From positions 186,001 to 250,000 of the forward strand of contig NCSJ02000020.1 in assembly GCA_002812745.2 (NCBI GenBank): a stretch of DNA of 64,000 nucleotides, in the 5' to 3' direction. The notes beneath the pieces were generated by a model. That model did not search any database and was not told the origin of the DNA. It worked only from the letters and a program-made list of their open reading frames with translations. A program made the translations under genes and the position numbers. This DNA is from Scytalidium lignicola. Its lineage: Eukaryota > Ascomycota > Leotiomycetes. How positions within the stretch are numbered: the stretch's first letter is position 1; each line of letters begins with the position of its first letter. Positions 1 to 11,560 of the stretch are shown in pieces.

Positions 1-1
1 T

Positions 2-1285
2 GGAGTGCGCTCTCGATCTCCAGCTCGAAGTGTTCCGAGCCTCCAACAGCCCAGACGCCTTCCTTCGCGAGAGCTTTCGTCTTCTATAGCAAGCAATCTA
101 GCCTCAGCTAGGGGTATAAGGTCAAATTATGTACGGCAGCCGCTATCGCCAAGTGTGTCGAGGGATCAGGCACCAGGCAGCTTAGAGATACCTCCAAGGC
201 TTGAGGGGAAGCGGTCCAGAATCCCAAGTACTATCCCAGAAGATCCTCCCAAGAGGCCAAGTTGGGTGCCGCCGACACAAGCTAGTCCAAAAAACAAAGA
301 CCTCCCAGCTCCTAGTTCACAGTTGTCAACAGCAGTAGCAGCAGCAGCTTCAAGCGGAGACCAGAAGACAGCGCGACCAACTGAAACAGACGAAGGCTTT
401 TCAAAGTTCTACAACGTCTTTGAAAGCATTCTTTACAAACTATCTGCCCCACTTGCATTCGCCGGTTTGCCTCTGATATCAGAAGAGGAATCTACTACAC
501 CAGCAGACCAAGCAGAACTGACTACCCCAACCCCACCAAAGCCCAAATCACGAAGCAGAGAAGAAAGACTAGGGCCAGAGCCAGATATCAGTAAATATAT
601 ATCCCGCGCTGCTCTCCGTGCTACCGCTCGCGACGGCGGCAACGATTCGTTTTACGTGGTACCAACCACCGGCCACACAGTCTCCTACGCACACATACTA
701 TCATACGCCGACAAAGAAAGAAGACGAATGGCAGCCTCAATGCACAGCGATGGTTCTGGAAATCTAGGAGACACCCACGACGACGACGACTTTGTCGATG
801 CGAGAGAAACTCAACAACCCGACTCCCCTGGACTGCAGAAGAAATTCAGTGGCAAGAAGCGTTCCGAGAAGGGCGTGGAACACGTGGTTGAGGAACTCTT
901 CATCGAGAACGTGAGTTTGAAAGAGTGCATTGATAAACTCAGCAAGCGACTGCATGCTTTCGAGATGAGTGCGCAGAATAGTACCTTGGCGCTGGCGGAG
1001 AGTATGAGGTTGATGCGGCCGCAATCTCCGGCCAGTGCGCATGGACAGCAGGATATGCGTGGGGGTCCGGGAGATGAGGGTTTGAAGAGGAAAGTTTCGG
1101 ATATGGAGGAGCAGATGAATGCGATGGCTAAGTATTTGGAGAGGTTGGAGAAGGAGAATGAAAAGCTTAAGAATGTGGTTGGGAGGTATAGGGAGAGATG
1201 GGAGAAGTTGAAGGAGGGAGCGAAGAATCGGAGAGAGGGAGCAACAACGGCGGCTGTGAAGGATGCAATTAATGCGGATAGCTAG
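2..1285 (+). CDS. C-terminal part of an unrecognised coiled-coil protein (5' end outside window)
   Basis: The frame is already open at the left edge and closes with TAG at 1283-1285, giving at least 427 residues; the true start lies upstream. The first 130 residues are Ser/Pro/Arg-rich and look disordered. A compact block rich in Phe, Tyr and Leu (FSKFYNVFESILYKL) lies near residues 131-160, and a second block containing DSFYVVPTTGHTVSY near residues 208-225. The last 140 residues are charged heptad-like coiled coil (MEEQMNAMAKYLERLEKE). No catalytic motif is visible. The two ordered blocks suggest a real conserved fungal protein and not a chance ORF, but I do not recognise the family. It is convergent with the ABC-F gene, with about 240 bp between the stops. 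Confidence 0.7.
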   Translation, partial: GVRSRSPARSVPSLQQPRRLPSRELSSSIASNLASARGIRSNYVRQPLSPSVSRDQAPGSLEIPPRLEGKRSRIPSTIPEDPPKRPSWVPPTQASPKNKDLPAPSSQLSTAVAAAASSGDQKTARPTETDEGFSKFYNVFESILYKLSAPLAFAGLPLISEEESTTPADQAELTTPTPPKPKSRSREERLGPEPDISKYISRAALRATARDGGNDSFYVVPTTGHTVSYAHILSYADKERRRMAASMHSDGSGNLGDTHDDDDFVDARETQQPDSPGLQKKFSGKKRSEKGVEHVVEELFIENVSLKECIDKLSKRLHAFEMSAQNSTLALAESMRLMRPQSPASAHGQQDMRGGPGDEGLKRKVSDMEEQMNAMAKYLERLEKENEKLKNVVGRYRERWEKLKEGAKNRREGATTAAVKDAINADS

Positions 1286-1527
1286 GGTCTGGTCTGGTTT
1301 AAAGATGGATCTCACACACCTTTTGTCTAACCATTCTTCTAGCGGGAGTACATAGTGCATAGTGCCTAATCAAGTATCATTTAATCTTAGAACTTGTTTT
1401 TGTCGACGTATTCACGTGCAGTAGTAACCCATTCGAGTAGTCACAATTCCCATCACAATTGATATAACGAGTATAGTATTCCATTGATAGCACACGATAG
1501 CCACTGAAAAAAAGAGAAGTTAGTTCC

Positions 1528-4155
1528 TTAAGAACGCAGAAGCTTCTCAACCTGTTTCTCCAAGCTCTCCTCATACCCAACAACCCCCCTATCAAGCACC
1601 CTCAACGCCCCCTTCTTCAACAAAAACAAANCTCCTCCTCCGACTACCTTCCCCCTCATCATCATCATCATCCTCTCCAGAATCACTATCCCCATCCCCA
1701 CCATAATCTTCCTTCTCCCCCTCTATAACCCTCTTCATCATGAACCGGTCATGGCTCACCAGCAGCACAGCCCCATCCCAAGTATTCAACGCATCCGCCA
1801 AGGCCGTTATGGTGTAGTAGTCAAGATGCGTGGTGATCTCATCGAGGACCAGCAACTGCGGCTGTTTCCAGAGCAGTCGAGCTAGTGCGAGACGGACGAG
1901 TTGGCCTCCTGAGAGTTTTGCGAGCGGGACGTCGGAGGCTGTTCGGCCTGGTAGACCTAGGGAGCCGAGCAGGCCTCGGACTTCGCCCTCGTCGAGTTCT
2001 CCTTCTACATCCTTTGTGAGGAGGGAGAGGGCGGTGAGTTCGGGAGTCGTACGGCCTATGGCTTGCAGCTCTTCGATGGCGTGCTGGGAGTAGTATCCCA
2101 AACGGAGACGAGGATGTCGAGTCACAGTTCCTTTGGTTGGCTTGAGAGTGTCGACCAGTAGGCCTATTAAGGTCGACTTCCCGCAACCGTTCAGACCAAG
2201 AATCCCAATCCTGTCGCCGGTGTAGATTGTTAAGTCCACATCTTGTAATACGATAGGGGATGGTGGATCGCCTTTCTTTGGGGTTGGATATCTAAAAGTC
2301 ACCTTATCCAGAGAGACTAGAGGACCGGGGAAGCGCAAATCAGGGGCTGGAGGGAGGGTAATATTAACGGCCTTCTCATCTACAGGGACCTCGATCTCCT
2401 GTCTGGAAGTCGTATAATAACCTGGCAAATCCCGGTTCAACTTGAACCTTCCACCTTTAGCAGATACCTGCAAACCCATCCGGTCATCTAGCTTCTTCTG
2501 CCGTGACTTAGCTTGCTTGAGTTTGTTATCATCTCCTGACGCTAATCCCTGCTTGATGTTGCGCTTGATTGTCTCCTGCATATGAGCTTTCTGCTTTTCC
2601 TGAGCCTCTTTCATGCGTCCTAGGTAGAGCTTCTTATCCCGGATCGAAGCTTCATATGTCACAAGGTTCCCACGAAAGTATGTGAGGACTTGGTCACGCA
2701 GAATTATCAGTTCCTGGCAGACTGTGTTTACAAAATCCCGGTCGTGAGAGACTATGACTGTGGTAGGTGGATTTGGGCCTGAATCTCGAAGATCTATCAG
2801 ATGGCGTTGAAGCCAGAGTATGCCCAACATATCTAGGAAATCTAAGTAGAATGATATTAGTGATGTAAATGTAGCTAAAGGTGGAGGCAAGGTGTTGAGG
2901 GTTACGGACTAGTCGGTTCATCAAGAATGAGGATATCAGCAGGCTGAAGTAGTGCGCTTGCCAAATACATCCTCATACGCCATCCGCCCGACAAGGTGGA
3001 GCTTTTAAGATCAAAATGGCTCTTTGGAAATCCTAGACCTGAGAGAATGCTCCTAGCATTAACCTCAATCTCAGCCATCCTAGTAGGCTCGATCTGAGAT
3101 TGAAGCTCAGCTAAAAGATCAACAGCTGCATTGGTCTCTTCCCTCAGGTCAGTGTCATTTATGTCTTCGTCTTTTTGATGAAGACTGATAATTCTTGTAA
3201 GTCTATTCTAGAGGCAAGGGACCTAGCGAGCCGTACCGTTTTGCTGATGCTGACACTGCTTTTTCAGAAGCTATTAATACTTTCCGAGCATTCCATCCCC
3301 TTGCGCCACTTCTAAGCGTGGCATTCTTATCATCCTCGAATAGTTGACGTTCAAGACGGCCGTGCTGGACCTGTCGGAGAGCACGAAGAGAAGCATAAGA
3401 ATTTTGCGGGTTATCAACGGCAGGTTGGAGGACTGTAGACATATATTGTTAATGCTAGCTAACTTGAAAGTTCAGTATACATGATAAATACATACTCTCA
3501 ATTTCCTTTTGGATTATGCTCCTGGAAGTAGCTTTGTCAATTACTTCCTCTAAAACCGACAGATTGCTGTTAGGGAAACTAGGCTTTGCAACGCCATCAT
3601 CCAGTTGGGCCTCTTCAGTTACAGCAGTCTGTTGAAGACTAGAAATCCTTGTCTTAAGGGGGATTCCAGGGATGAGCTTCTCAGAGATTGCTCTTAAAAT
3701 TGCTGGTTTTCAGATATTAGCCCCTCAGGAAACCTTTAATGGCGGGATCATGAGACATCCGAAGAACCCTGAATTAGACGTACTTGATTTTCCGCTTCCA
3801 TTCCTTCCAATAAGAGCATAGTGAATGCCAGCATTGAATTTCAAATTAGCGTGAGCAAGGATCTCTAGACCTTCGGCCCTTGCCTTGCCCTTGGGTTTAG
3901 GAGCATCTTTTGATATTTCCGTTTTTACGGTGATATTGAGATCTTCGATGTTAAGCTGGATTCGAAATCAATCAATGAAGACTAGGAAATGAGCCATTGT
4001 ACCACTTGAATGGATACTGAAACAGCAAACGGCAAAAAAAGAAAAGAATTTGAATTTACCTCCTGATAGACTGGATCTGCAATATGAAAACGAGTCTGTT
4101 TACAAGTCACCACAATGGTGGATGCATTTGCATTTGCATTAGGAACATCCGTCAT
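1528..4155 (-). CDS. ABC-F family ATPase (Gcn20/Arb1-like, twin ABC domains)
   Basis: Six exons: 4155-4060, 3955-3784, 3702-3496, 3432-3237, 3184-2910 and 2841-1528. The phases close to 752 residues once the n at 1631 is dropped. The first ATPase has Walker A GRNGSGKST spanning the exon 2/3 junction, signature LSGGWRMRM, and Walker B ending LDEPTN, rebuilt across an intron with donor GTCCGT. The second has Walker A GLNGCGKST near residue 540, signature LSGGQLVRLALARLL and an unusual DEITTHLD D-loop. There is no membrane segment, so it is a soluble ABC-F protein acting on ribosomes or translation, not a transporter. With the n kept, the last exon runs out of frame and stops at 1592. Without it the frame gives the usual tail LFLLKKGALRV and stops at 1528-1530. 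The order is typical of the family; the exact orthologue (Gcn20, Arb1 or a filamentous-fungal clade) is uncertain. Confidence 0.88.
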
Positions 4156-6862
4156 GATCAAAGGAAATATGGATTGTTTGTGATAGCCAATTGATCAAGT
4201 CACAATTCTAGGGAAAAAAGAATCAAATAGCGTATGAAAACTAATATATATACACCAAAAATACAATTGATAGATATAGAGGAAGGAGTTCCTCTTTTTT
4301 GGTATACCTTCGTACATCGCGACCGGCTTGTAAAGAGCTACTCATGATTGGTTCATCTGTGCCCAGACGGAACGAGTTGCCACAAGCTTTTATCTTTCAA
4401 GGCGCAATTTCTGAGTCACCCAATGCCCAGTCTTTGCGGGGTTTTGGCAGGAGAGATGTGAACAAGCAGCCCATTTGCTAACTTGGTTTCTTGACTCACT
4501 CGGCGAGAAAGAAATACAATACGATCTGCAGAATTGAGAGAAGTCTAAAATATTTCAGAAATTGGGGTTGTCTCTTCCTTAGATACTCTGTATTGGTAAT
4601 TGAATTCTACGAGAGACTTGGCGCGGTAGGAGCAGAGATGTACCGATACTACCATGACTACGTACTACAGCATGGAGGGGTAAGAAAAGCGGCCGCAAGG
4701 AACATCCCAATTCAGCCCAGCTTGAATGTGCCTGTTCATTGCCAATCATAGATATTCATAGAAGCCCAGTAAAGAAAGCAAGCAATTATAGCAATCCAGT
4801 TGTGCAAACTCCAGGATCTCGAGTCAGTATTCTTTCTGTGTGCAAGTGTCGAAAGGTACCAGGTTAATCAGAGCTTGAACTGCCCTTGCCTGTTGTTGTG
4901 GGGTCAGGATAGAGCTTCCTCTAGGGGAGCTTCTTTGAGACAATCGATAAATCTCCTTAAAGAGCTACAGAGATTGGTGTCCGGGATTGAACCGGCCCGT
5001 CTCAAAAAGAAGGGTCTAGGGCTGACGGAGTTAGCATGCTCTTGGTACGATAGTATTTCCGTACTGTACGTAAGGGGGTGTCAAGAAATACTCGCACACC
5101 AACAGACCAATCATTTGCGCGATATACTCAAAATCCATGCTGCTTTAATACTTGTAAGCGACTGCACCGTTTTCAATTTCTAATGCTATATAGTTATTCT
5201 GTAAGGTGACTAAAATAGCGAGAAAAGTCTCTTGATTCGGCAAAAAAAACTCTCGCTTGCAGGGGGGGGNCGAGTATTTCTTGACACCCCCTTACGTACT
5301 TGTACTTGTCCGCTTGTCATCAGCCATTAGGGTATTGTCGGCAACAACCTCGAGATTTCGCCGGAAGGCAGTCGATGGAGACGTGAGACTTGTCCTCGAG
5401 AGCCTATCATTCTCACGAACGCCCGATGTTAGTCTTCCCGTTACTATCACAGTGGGCACAGGTACGAGTGGCTGCAATAATGGAGCATTCAATGCTCCTG
5501 ACCTTCAACACGCAATTGGCCTTATGATGCAATGAAGGAAGGGTCTTTTCCAGCCCAACCATTTCCGATCTCTCCCAAGCTGGCGGCGCTGCCACGATGA
5601 GAGGAACTACTGTAGCTGCAATAGTAGCGGGAAGGTAGGGATCGAGCAATTGCTACAGCTGCATCGACGGCGCCACGGTTGAAGAAAGTACGTACTGTAC
5701 AGCTTCGAAGACAAAGAATGGGGCACAGAGAGAGAGGTTCAACCATGAATGATGATGAAGCGGTGTGAGGTGCAGCGAAGGGGCTGCGGTGGAGCCTTGT
5801 CAGAGGGCTCACGTCTGCGTTCTGCAGTATTTGGCAAAGAGGATAGGCACCATCAAAGCCGCCGCATGCCCGGAGCAGCGTGGCTGATTTGCCTTATCGG
5901 GTTTCAGATGCTCGACGGCAGCTTCCAACGGGGCGCTGAAGCCCAAAGCAAAGTAAAGCGAAGCTACAGTACTGCAGACCAACCACGACCCAGCTGCAAG
6001 AGGAAGCGCACGGCTCAGCATGCTGCTCCATTCCATTATCGTTCTGTACACAGTAACTTAATTAGTAGGAAGCTCACTCATCCGCCGGAGAAGTACGGGG
6101 TATATCGGTCAGCTCTGCAAGGCAGGCTAGGCTTATCAATTGCTCGAGTGTGCTTTCTGATGCTACGGTAGGTTGGTTGCATCTGAGAAATTGATTCTCT
6201 CCTGCAGAACAATGGAAGGAATGGATAGCTATGCAAGTGGATGCTGGAGAGGTGGATGGGTGGTGAGCTAAGTGGCAGCTACTGTAGTACTACTGTAGGG
6301 CAAAACAAAGAAGCAAAACGGGTGGTGCCGAGAGTGGCAATCGATATTTTAGGGATTCCCATTCTATATCTATCTGTCTTCGGAACTGTTGACATGGAGG
6401 TTGTGAAGAAAAAAGAAAGAAAAAAGAAGCAAAGAAGAAAGGAAGGGTGCTTGATCGGATCTCTGCAGCACCGCACCCAACAATGGCGTCCTGTATGCAT
6501 TGTCGCAAGGCACGGACCAGCAGCGAGATAGGCGCTTCCGAGCAAGAACCTCGGGCCCCAATCCACCACAACCCACCACCCAAGAGCAGCTTTGACAGCC
6601 CTGAACCACCAACCTGCAACCTCCTGCATGCTTCCTGCACTTGGCGTTTGGCTCTCCCGGAAAGCTCGCTATCTTCGACCCTGGCTCGCTCTCTCTCCTT
6701 CTCCTCCCTCTTTGAACCTCTCTCGACTGACATGTGGTTTTCGGTCTGGGCAGGGCAAAGAATCTCTCTGTCCCGCTAAGCTCCATCTGCAAACACGCTT
6801 GCTCAATCAAAGACCGCTATACAGAGCCACTCAACGAGCGACTTTCCATCACTTGCTCAAAA
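4156..6862. other. intergenic, divergent promoters plus one MITE-like element
   Basis: This 2.7 kb lies between the divergent ABC-F and HAD-hydrolase genes. It holds the inverted-repeat element at 5069-5296. The last 300 bp before the hydrolase are rich in C and T on the plus strand, typical of fungal core promoters. Several 60-147 codon frames occur on both strands, but none shows a domain, splice logic or consistent codon use, so none is called. Confidence 0.5.
5069..5296. mobile_element. MITE-like element with 26-bp perfect terminal inverted repeats and TA flanks
   Basis: Positions 5069-5094 (beginning CGTAAGGGGGTGTCAAG) are the exact reverse complement of 5271-5296. Both ends abut TA (5067-5068 and 5297-5298), and the symmetry extends one base beyond. 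The 228-bp interior has no coding potential and includes a G-run ending in an ambiguous base at 5270. Small size, perfect terminal repeats and a TA target duplication fit a non-autonomous Tc1/mariner-type element. No transposase is in the window. Confidence 0.75.
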
Positions 6863-8447
6863 ATGTCCCGCTTTGTCTGGCAGCCCCTCCATAAGGGCCT
6901 GCTCTTCTCTCGACCTCACCTACCCCTCGGTCAACTCTCCAGCTCAAGGGTGAAACCACGTCAGAGTTTCTCTCCTGGTCTCCCTTATCCTCACTCTTCC
7001 TTCCTCCACTACAGCTCCTTCTCTGCTGCTGGAGGACATCCATCTCGGCCTTGCTCTACTTCATTGTTCTCATCTCGAACACTGCCGCGTTCTCGTCGTT
7101 CGCCGCGTTCAATCGCCCGCACAATGGCCCCTTCACTTGACGGTTGTCAATGGAGCAGCACTGCAAACTCGGTTGATGGCATGCCCAGCTTCGCGTTTGC
7201 CTTTGAGTAAGTATAGCCCTAGCCTTCGACCGTACCTGCTTTGCCAGAAGGCTTGGCTATATAAGTGCATCACAAGCTGACGACTTCGTATTCAGCATTG
7301 ATGGCGTCCTGTTGAGATCCTCGGCTCCCTTGCCAGGTGCAGCAGAAGCATTGGGTTACCTCCACAGCCACAACATACCTTTCATTCTGTTGACCAATAG
7401 CGGAGGAAAACATGAGTCTGCGCGTGTTCTGGAGCTGAGCAAGAAGCTCGGTGTCCCTCTTACGGAGGAGAACTTTGTCCAGTCCCACACACCATTCAAG
7501 CTCCTGGTTGACGGAACGGAGAACGATCCTGGCCTGAAAGATAAGACGGTCTTGGTCACGGGCGGAGACGGAGACAAATGCCGCAGCGTGGCTGAGATGT
7601 AAGCTTTTGTCATAATTCTTGACTTCTTCAAAACTGAACAATTCGGCTAACCGGCCCTTTTCTTTACAGGTACGGCTTCAAGAATGTAGTCATTCCAGGT
7701 GATATCCTCATGGCATATCCCCAGATCTGGCCCTTCAACCAGATCTTCAGTGACTATTATCATAAAACTGTCCGGCCTCTGCCTAAGCCAGTCAACCTTC
7801 AGGATCCAGCCAATTCTCTGAAGTTTGACGCTATCATGGTCTTCAATGACCCTCGTGATTGGGCACTCGACAGCCAAGTCATTCTTGATCTGCTCCTGTC
7901 TAAGGAAGGCATCTTGGGCACCTATTCCGAGAAGAATGGTAATCCCAACCTCCCCAACAATGGCTGGCAACAAGACAACCAACCCAAGCTATATTTCTCC
8001 AACCCGGATGTCTACTGGGCTACCAGCTACCACCTCCCCCGTCTTGGCCAAGGTGGTTTCCAAGCTGCTATCCAAGGAATCTGGGATGCTACTACTGATC
8101 ATGCAGAACTCGCTCGCACCGTCATCGGCAAGCCCTATTCTCACACTTACGAGTATGCTGAGCAAGTTCTCAACAAGCATCGAGCTCAGCTACTTGGTGT
8201 CTCCGGACGCAAGGTCTCTCCCTTGAAGCGTGTATTCATGGTTGGGGATAACCCCGAGAGCGATATCCGTGGCGCAAATGAGTTCAACAGCCCATTGGAC
8301 ACTGACTGGACTTCGGTTCTGGTCAAGACTGGTGTTTATCGCGCTGGCTCGGTCCCTGCATACCAGCCAAAGGTTATCGTTGACGATGTCTTCACTGCCG
8401 TCAAGTGGGCTCTTGAGCAGGAGGGCTGGCAAGGAACTTACGAATAG
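6863..8447 (+). CDS. HAD-superfamily hydrolase, CECR5/HDHD5 (yeast Ykr070w) type, probably mitochondrial
   Basis: Three exons: 6863-7206, 7296-7598 and 7670-8447, closing at 474 residues. The first intron splits the catalytic motif, and joining gives FAFDIDGVLLRS (motif I, nucleophile Asp near residue 116). Motif II region is FILLTNSGG, and motif III/IV is FMVGDNPESDIRGAN near the C-terminus. This is the class IIA HAD layout with a capping domain between. The first 90 residues are rich in Ser, Arg and Pro and lack acidic residues, as in a mitochondrial presequence. The ATG at 6863 was chosen because it retains this leader; an in-frame ATG at 7124 would drop it. The substrate of this family is not established. 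Confidence 0.9.
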
Positions 8448-9107
8448 ATGCGGACATCGAATACGGTTGTAATTGGGATTATTTACGGTTAGCAGGCGTC
8501 CGGCAATGGTTCTATTAGAGCATCGTATAGATTTGCAGCAAGTTCTTTCCTCGGCGGGTATAGAGGCGTTAACAGAGCGGTCAATTTGCTTTTGGCAGAG
8601 CTCCCTGGGTTATGGTGAATGGTGCTTGTTATAGATGGTAGTGGAAAAGTATTGCAGTCTGGCATAGATAGCAGCTTTGACATAACAGTGAAATGGCTTT
8701 AGCAATAGCTATAAATTAATTCGCAGTCCTCAATTAACATCATTTTGTGAATTGCTAAGTCATTGTTTAAGACCACTCCATATTTACAATAGAGCAAAAG
8801 TCTCTTTTCAGCAACCAAAATACCAATCGCATTCCCTATTCCCAGAACTCAGTAAATTTAGACAATGCTATGATGTCCAGACTCGTCATTGATATTGAGT
8901 ATTGGTCTTATGGAAAATGATTCTTCCGCAACCCCTCTTAGAGCTTCAGATATCTGCCTTAGGCGTCACATACTTTTACCACGCTTCCCCGCGACGCGTG
9001 AACACGACCTCGGTGTGGGACTCAAATGTTGATGTTATGCAATTCTGTTCTAGAAGCAATCAAATCTTCTCCAAAGCTCAAAAAGAGCATGGAGAACAAA
9101 GTTGACA
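8448..9107. other. intergenic between two co-oriented genes
   Basis: This 660-bp stretch contains the 3' region of the HAD hydrolase and the upstream region of APC5. I see no RNA gene, repeat or convincing small ORF. Confidence 0.4.
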
Positions 9108-11560
9108 ATGGTCACGACATTCCGTTTCCTAACACCATCTAAAATCGGCCTCCTCGTCCTCATCGAACTCTACGTCGACTCCAGCGTCCCCGCCCTAGCA
9201 ACCATCCCCGTCCTCGACTTCCTCCTCAAAAACCTCCTCCCGGGCCTATCCAATCTCCAACAACAGAAAGAAGCTACCTCGACGGTCCCCATCCCCTTCA
9301 ATCCCGACCTCGACGCCTTCGAGACCCTCCTTGCGCCGCATACCTCTGCAACGGGTCTCCCCGGACGAACGCTGTGGGATAATTTCCTCGAGAAGCTATG
9401 GAATGTGGATAGTTTGCACGCCTTGCATGAGTTCTTTGAGAATAGAGCGCAGTATTTGGTTCCGCGACGGACGGAGGGGAAGGAGAAGAAGAGTGAGCGA
9501 GATGCTACTGATAGCAATGATAAGATACTGCTTTCGCAGACTTCGCCCCTTGGAAGCTATGTCCGCCGGGCGAGACTGCAGTTTGAACGGCTGAGATTTG
9601 AGGATTCGGTGGCGCTTTGGAAGGCTTTTGTGGCTTGGAGGGAGAAGACTATGGTCTATTGGGCGAGGAAGAAAGGAGGACTTAGTAAATGGGCTGGAGA
9701 TATAGTGTTGGGAGATGGGGAGTTGGAATGGGGAGCTGAGGGGTCTGAAACATTGGCTCTTGCGGCATATGGGATTGTTGGGATTGAGGAAACTTCAAGT
9801 TGGATTAGCACGCAGGATGTGGTGAATTTACTGGAGTTTCAGGTCGAACAAATGCAGAGTGAGGGCTTCTTTCCCTAAATCTTTTGGCTGAAGATACAAT
9901 TTTGCTAACGGCTTATAGAATTCGGGACGAGGTTGCCACTTGATATGAAGGATAAATTTAAAGATATACTGTCTGAGAGCTACTTGAGGCCTCAGCTGTC
10001 TCACTATATGAAGTAGGTTCTGGATTCCCAACCACTATTGTGAAAGAATAACTAAGTGGTAAAAGCTTCTTAGAAGCCTGGAGAGCAGGCGACTATCCCA
10101 CCTCGTTCGATTGTTTATATCGATATTTCGACTTCACGGATTATAACTCAGACCGACATTCGTATCAATATGCTCTTATGAATCTCGCCGTCCTACAAGC
10201 CGACTTTGGCTGTTATGAGGAGGCTGTTGATGTCATGCTAGAGACAGTCGCAACAGCACGTGAGAATTCCGATACAAAGTGTCTCAACTTCGCACTAAAC
10301 TGGCTCTATCATTTCAAAAGAGCTCATCCCGATATATCACGGGAATCAACCGCGGAAATGTTAAATGTGGATAGAGAGGGTCTCAAATTTCTGTCCCACA
10401 AGTCAAGAGAGAGGGGCATGTGGAGTCTATGGGGCTCTTCATTCCTTGCAGAGGCACAAGCCGGCATGTCTAATGGTGAGAGCGTTGCGACTGCTTTTGA
10501 GAATATTTTGAAGAGTTCCAAGGTCATTGTGGATAAAAACGTCTCAACTATGATTGGTCCTCTAATGGCGTTCCAAGCATCGGCTTGGGCACGGTTAGGG
10601 GTATCACAATTGTCTGAGCAATATTGCGAGATCTTCCTTCGATGTCATGCGGGTTCGTCTGACTTCAATGATACATTACGATTTACATGCCAAGTTGCCT
10701 TTATCCTAGCAAATAAAGGACGATATAAAGAAGCCATGGAAAAGCTTGATGCCTTGGATGAGAGTTCCTTGCGATCGTGGAAAGCTAATCAGCACTGGAT
10801 TAAGTTCCGGGGCATGCTTCGTCTGCAGCGAGATCTCCATAAAAACAACTTACATAAGGCAGAGCATCTCCTCTCGCAGCTGGTTCACTTCACTGGTCCT
10901 GATAGCGAGGCAAACCTCGCTCTGGAAATCAATATGCTGCACATTGATTATCTCATAAGACGCACTGATTTCACCGGCGCATTAGCAAAAATTGAAGACC
11001 TTGCCACGAAAAGTAAGGAGAATAGCGAAGATCTTCATGTTCTCGTCAGACTGCTAGTCATGAAAGCCCTTCTTCAGGACAAGGCTGGTCGTCCTCAAAG
11101 GGGATTCTCCATCGCTGTTCGAGCAGCAAGCATAGCCTGGCGAGCTCGGATTCTACCTGGTCTCTGGTCAGCCATGGGAGCAATAGCAAACATCCTCACC
11201 TCACTAGGCGAGTTCCAAGCATCAGTACAGATCCTAAACGCCGTCATTCCTCGAGCTCTAGAATACGAAAACAGCGCTCTGAATGCACAGATGTTTTCTT
11301 TCTTGGTAGATGCATACATGGGCATGGCAGGGCAGGCGGAACCGGGAAGTTTGAAGCGGACGGAGAATTTGACCAAGAGTCTTGAGTATATTGACAGGGC
11401 GTTCAGTGAGTACTCGTCCATTGAGGATATCAATGGGCAGTGTGAGACAATGGCTAAGAAGGCTACGATTATTCGGGCTACGGGCGATTTGGTGTTGGCT
11501 AATGATTATGCGGAGGTTTATCTTGCTTTGAAGAGGGAGGCGGCGTTGGAGGGTGTTTAG
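9108..11560 (+). CDS. APC5: anaphase-promoting complex subunit 5
   Basis: Three exons: 9108-9858, 9919-10012 and 10066-11560, giving 779 residues with exact phase closure. The second acceptor is the AG at 10064-10065 and not the later TTAG, because only it yields the family segment FLEAWRAGDYPTSFDCLYRYF, followed by ALMNLAVLQADFGCYEEA. That segment is the characteristic Apc5 start of the TPR array. The rest is helical repeats. The protein is a scaffold of the APC/C E3 ligase platform in the nucleus. In many ascomycetes APC5 sits near the MAT-flanking genes; here it is about 7 kb beyond SLA2, on the side away from APN2/COX13. Confidence 0.9.

Noticed and set aside
764..1360. 198-codon minus-strand ORF opposite the first gene
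   Set aside because: It is the antisense of a coiled-coil coding region; its Leu/His/Arg-rich translation is typical of a shadow frame.
6279..6810. Overlapping minus-strand ORFs upstream of the HAD hydrolase
   Set aside because: They are mutually overlapping frames in a C/T-rich promoter, with no conserved features.
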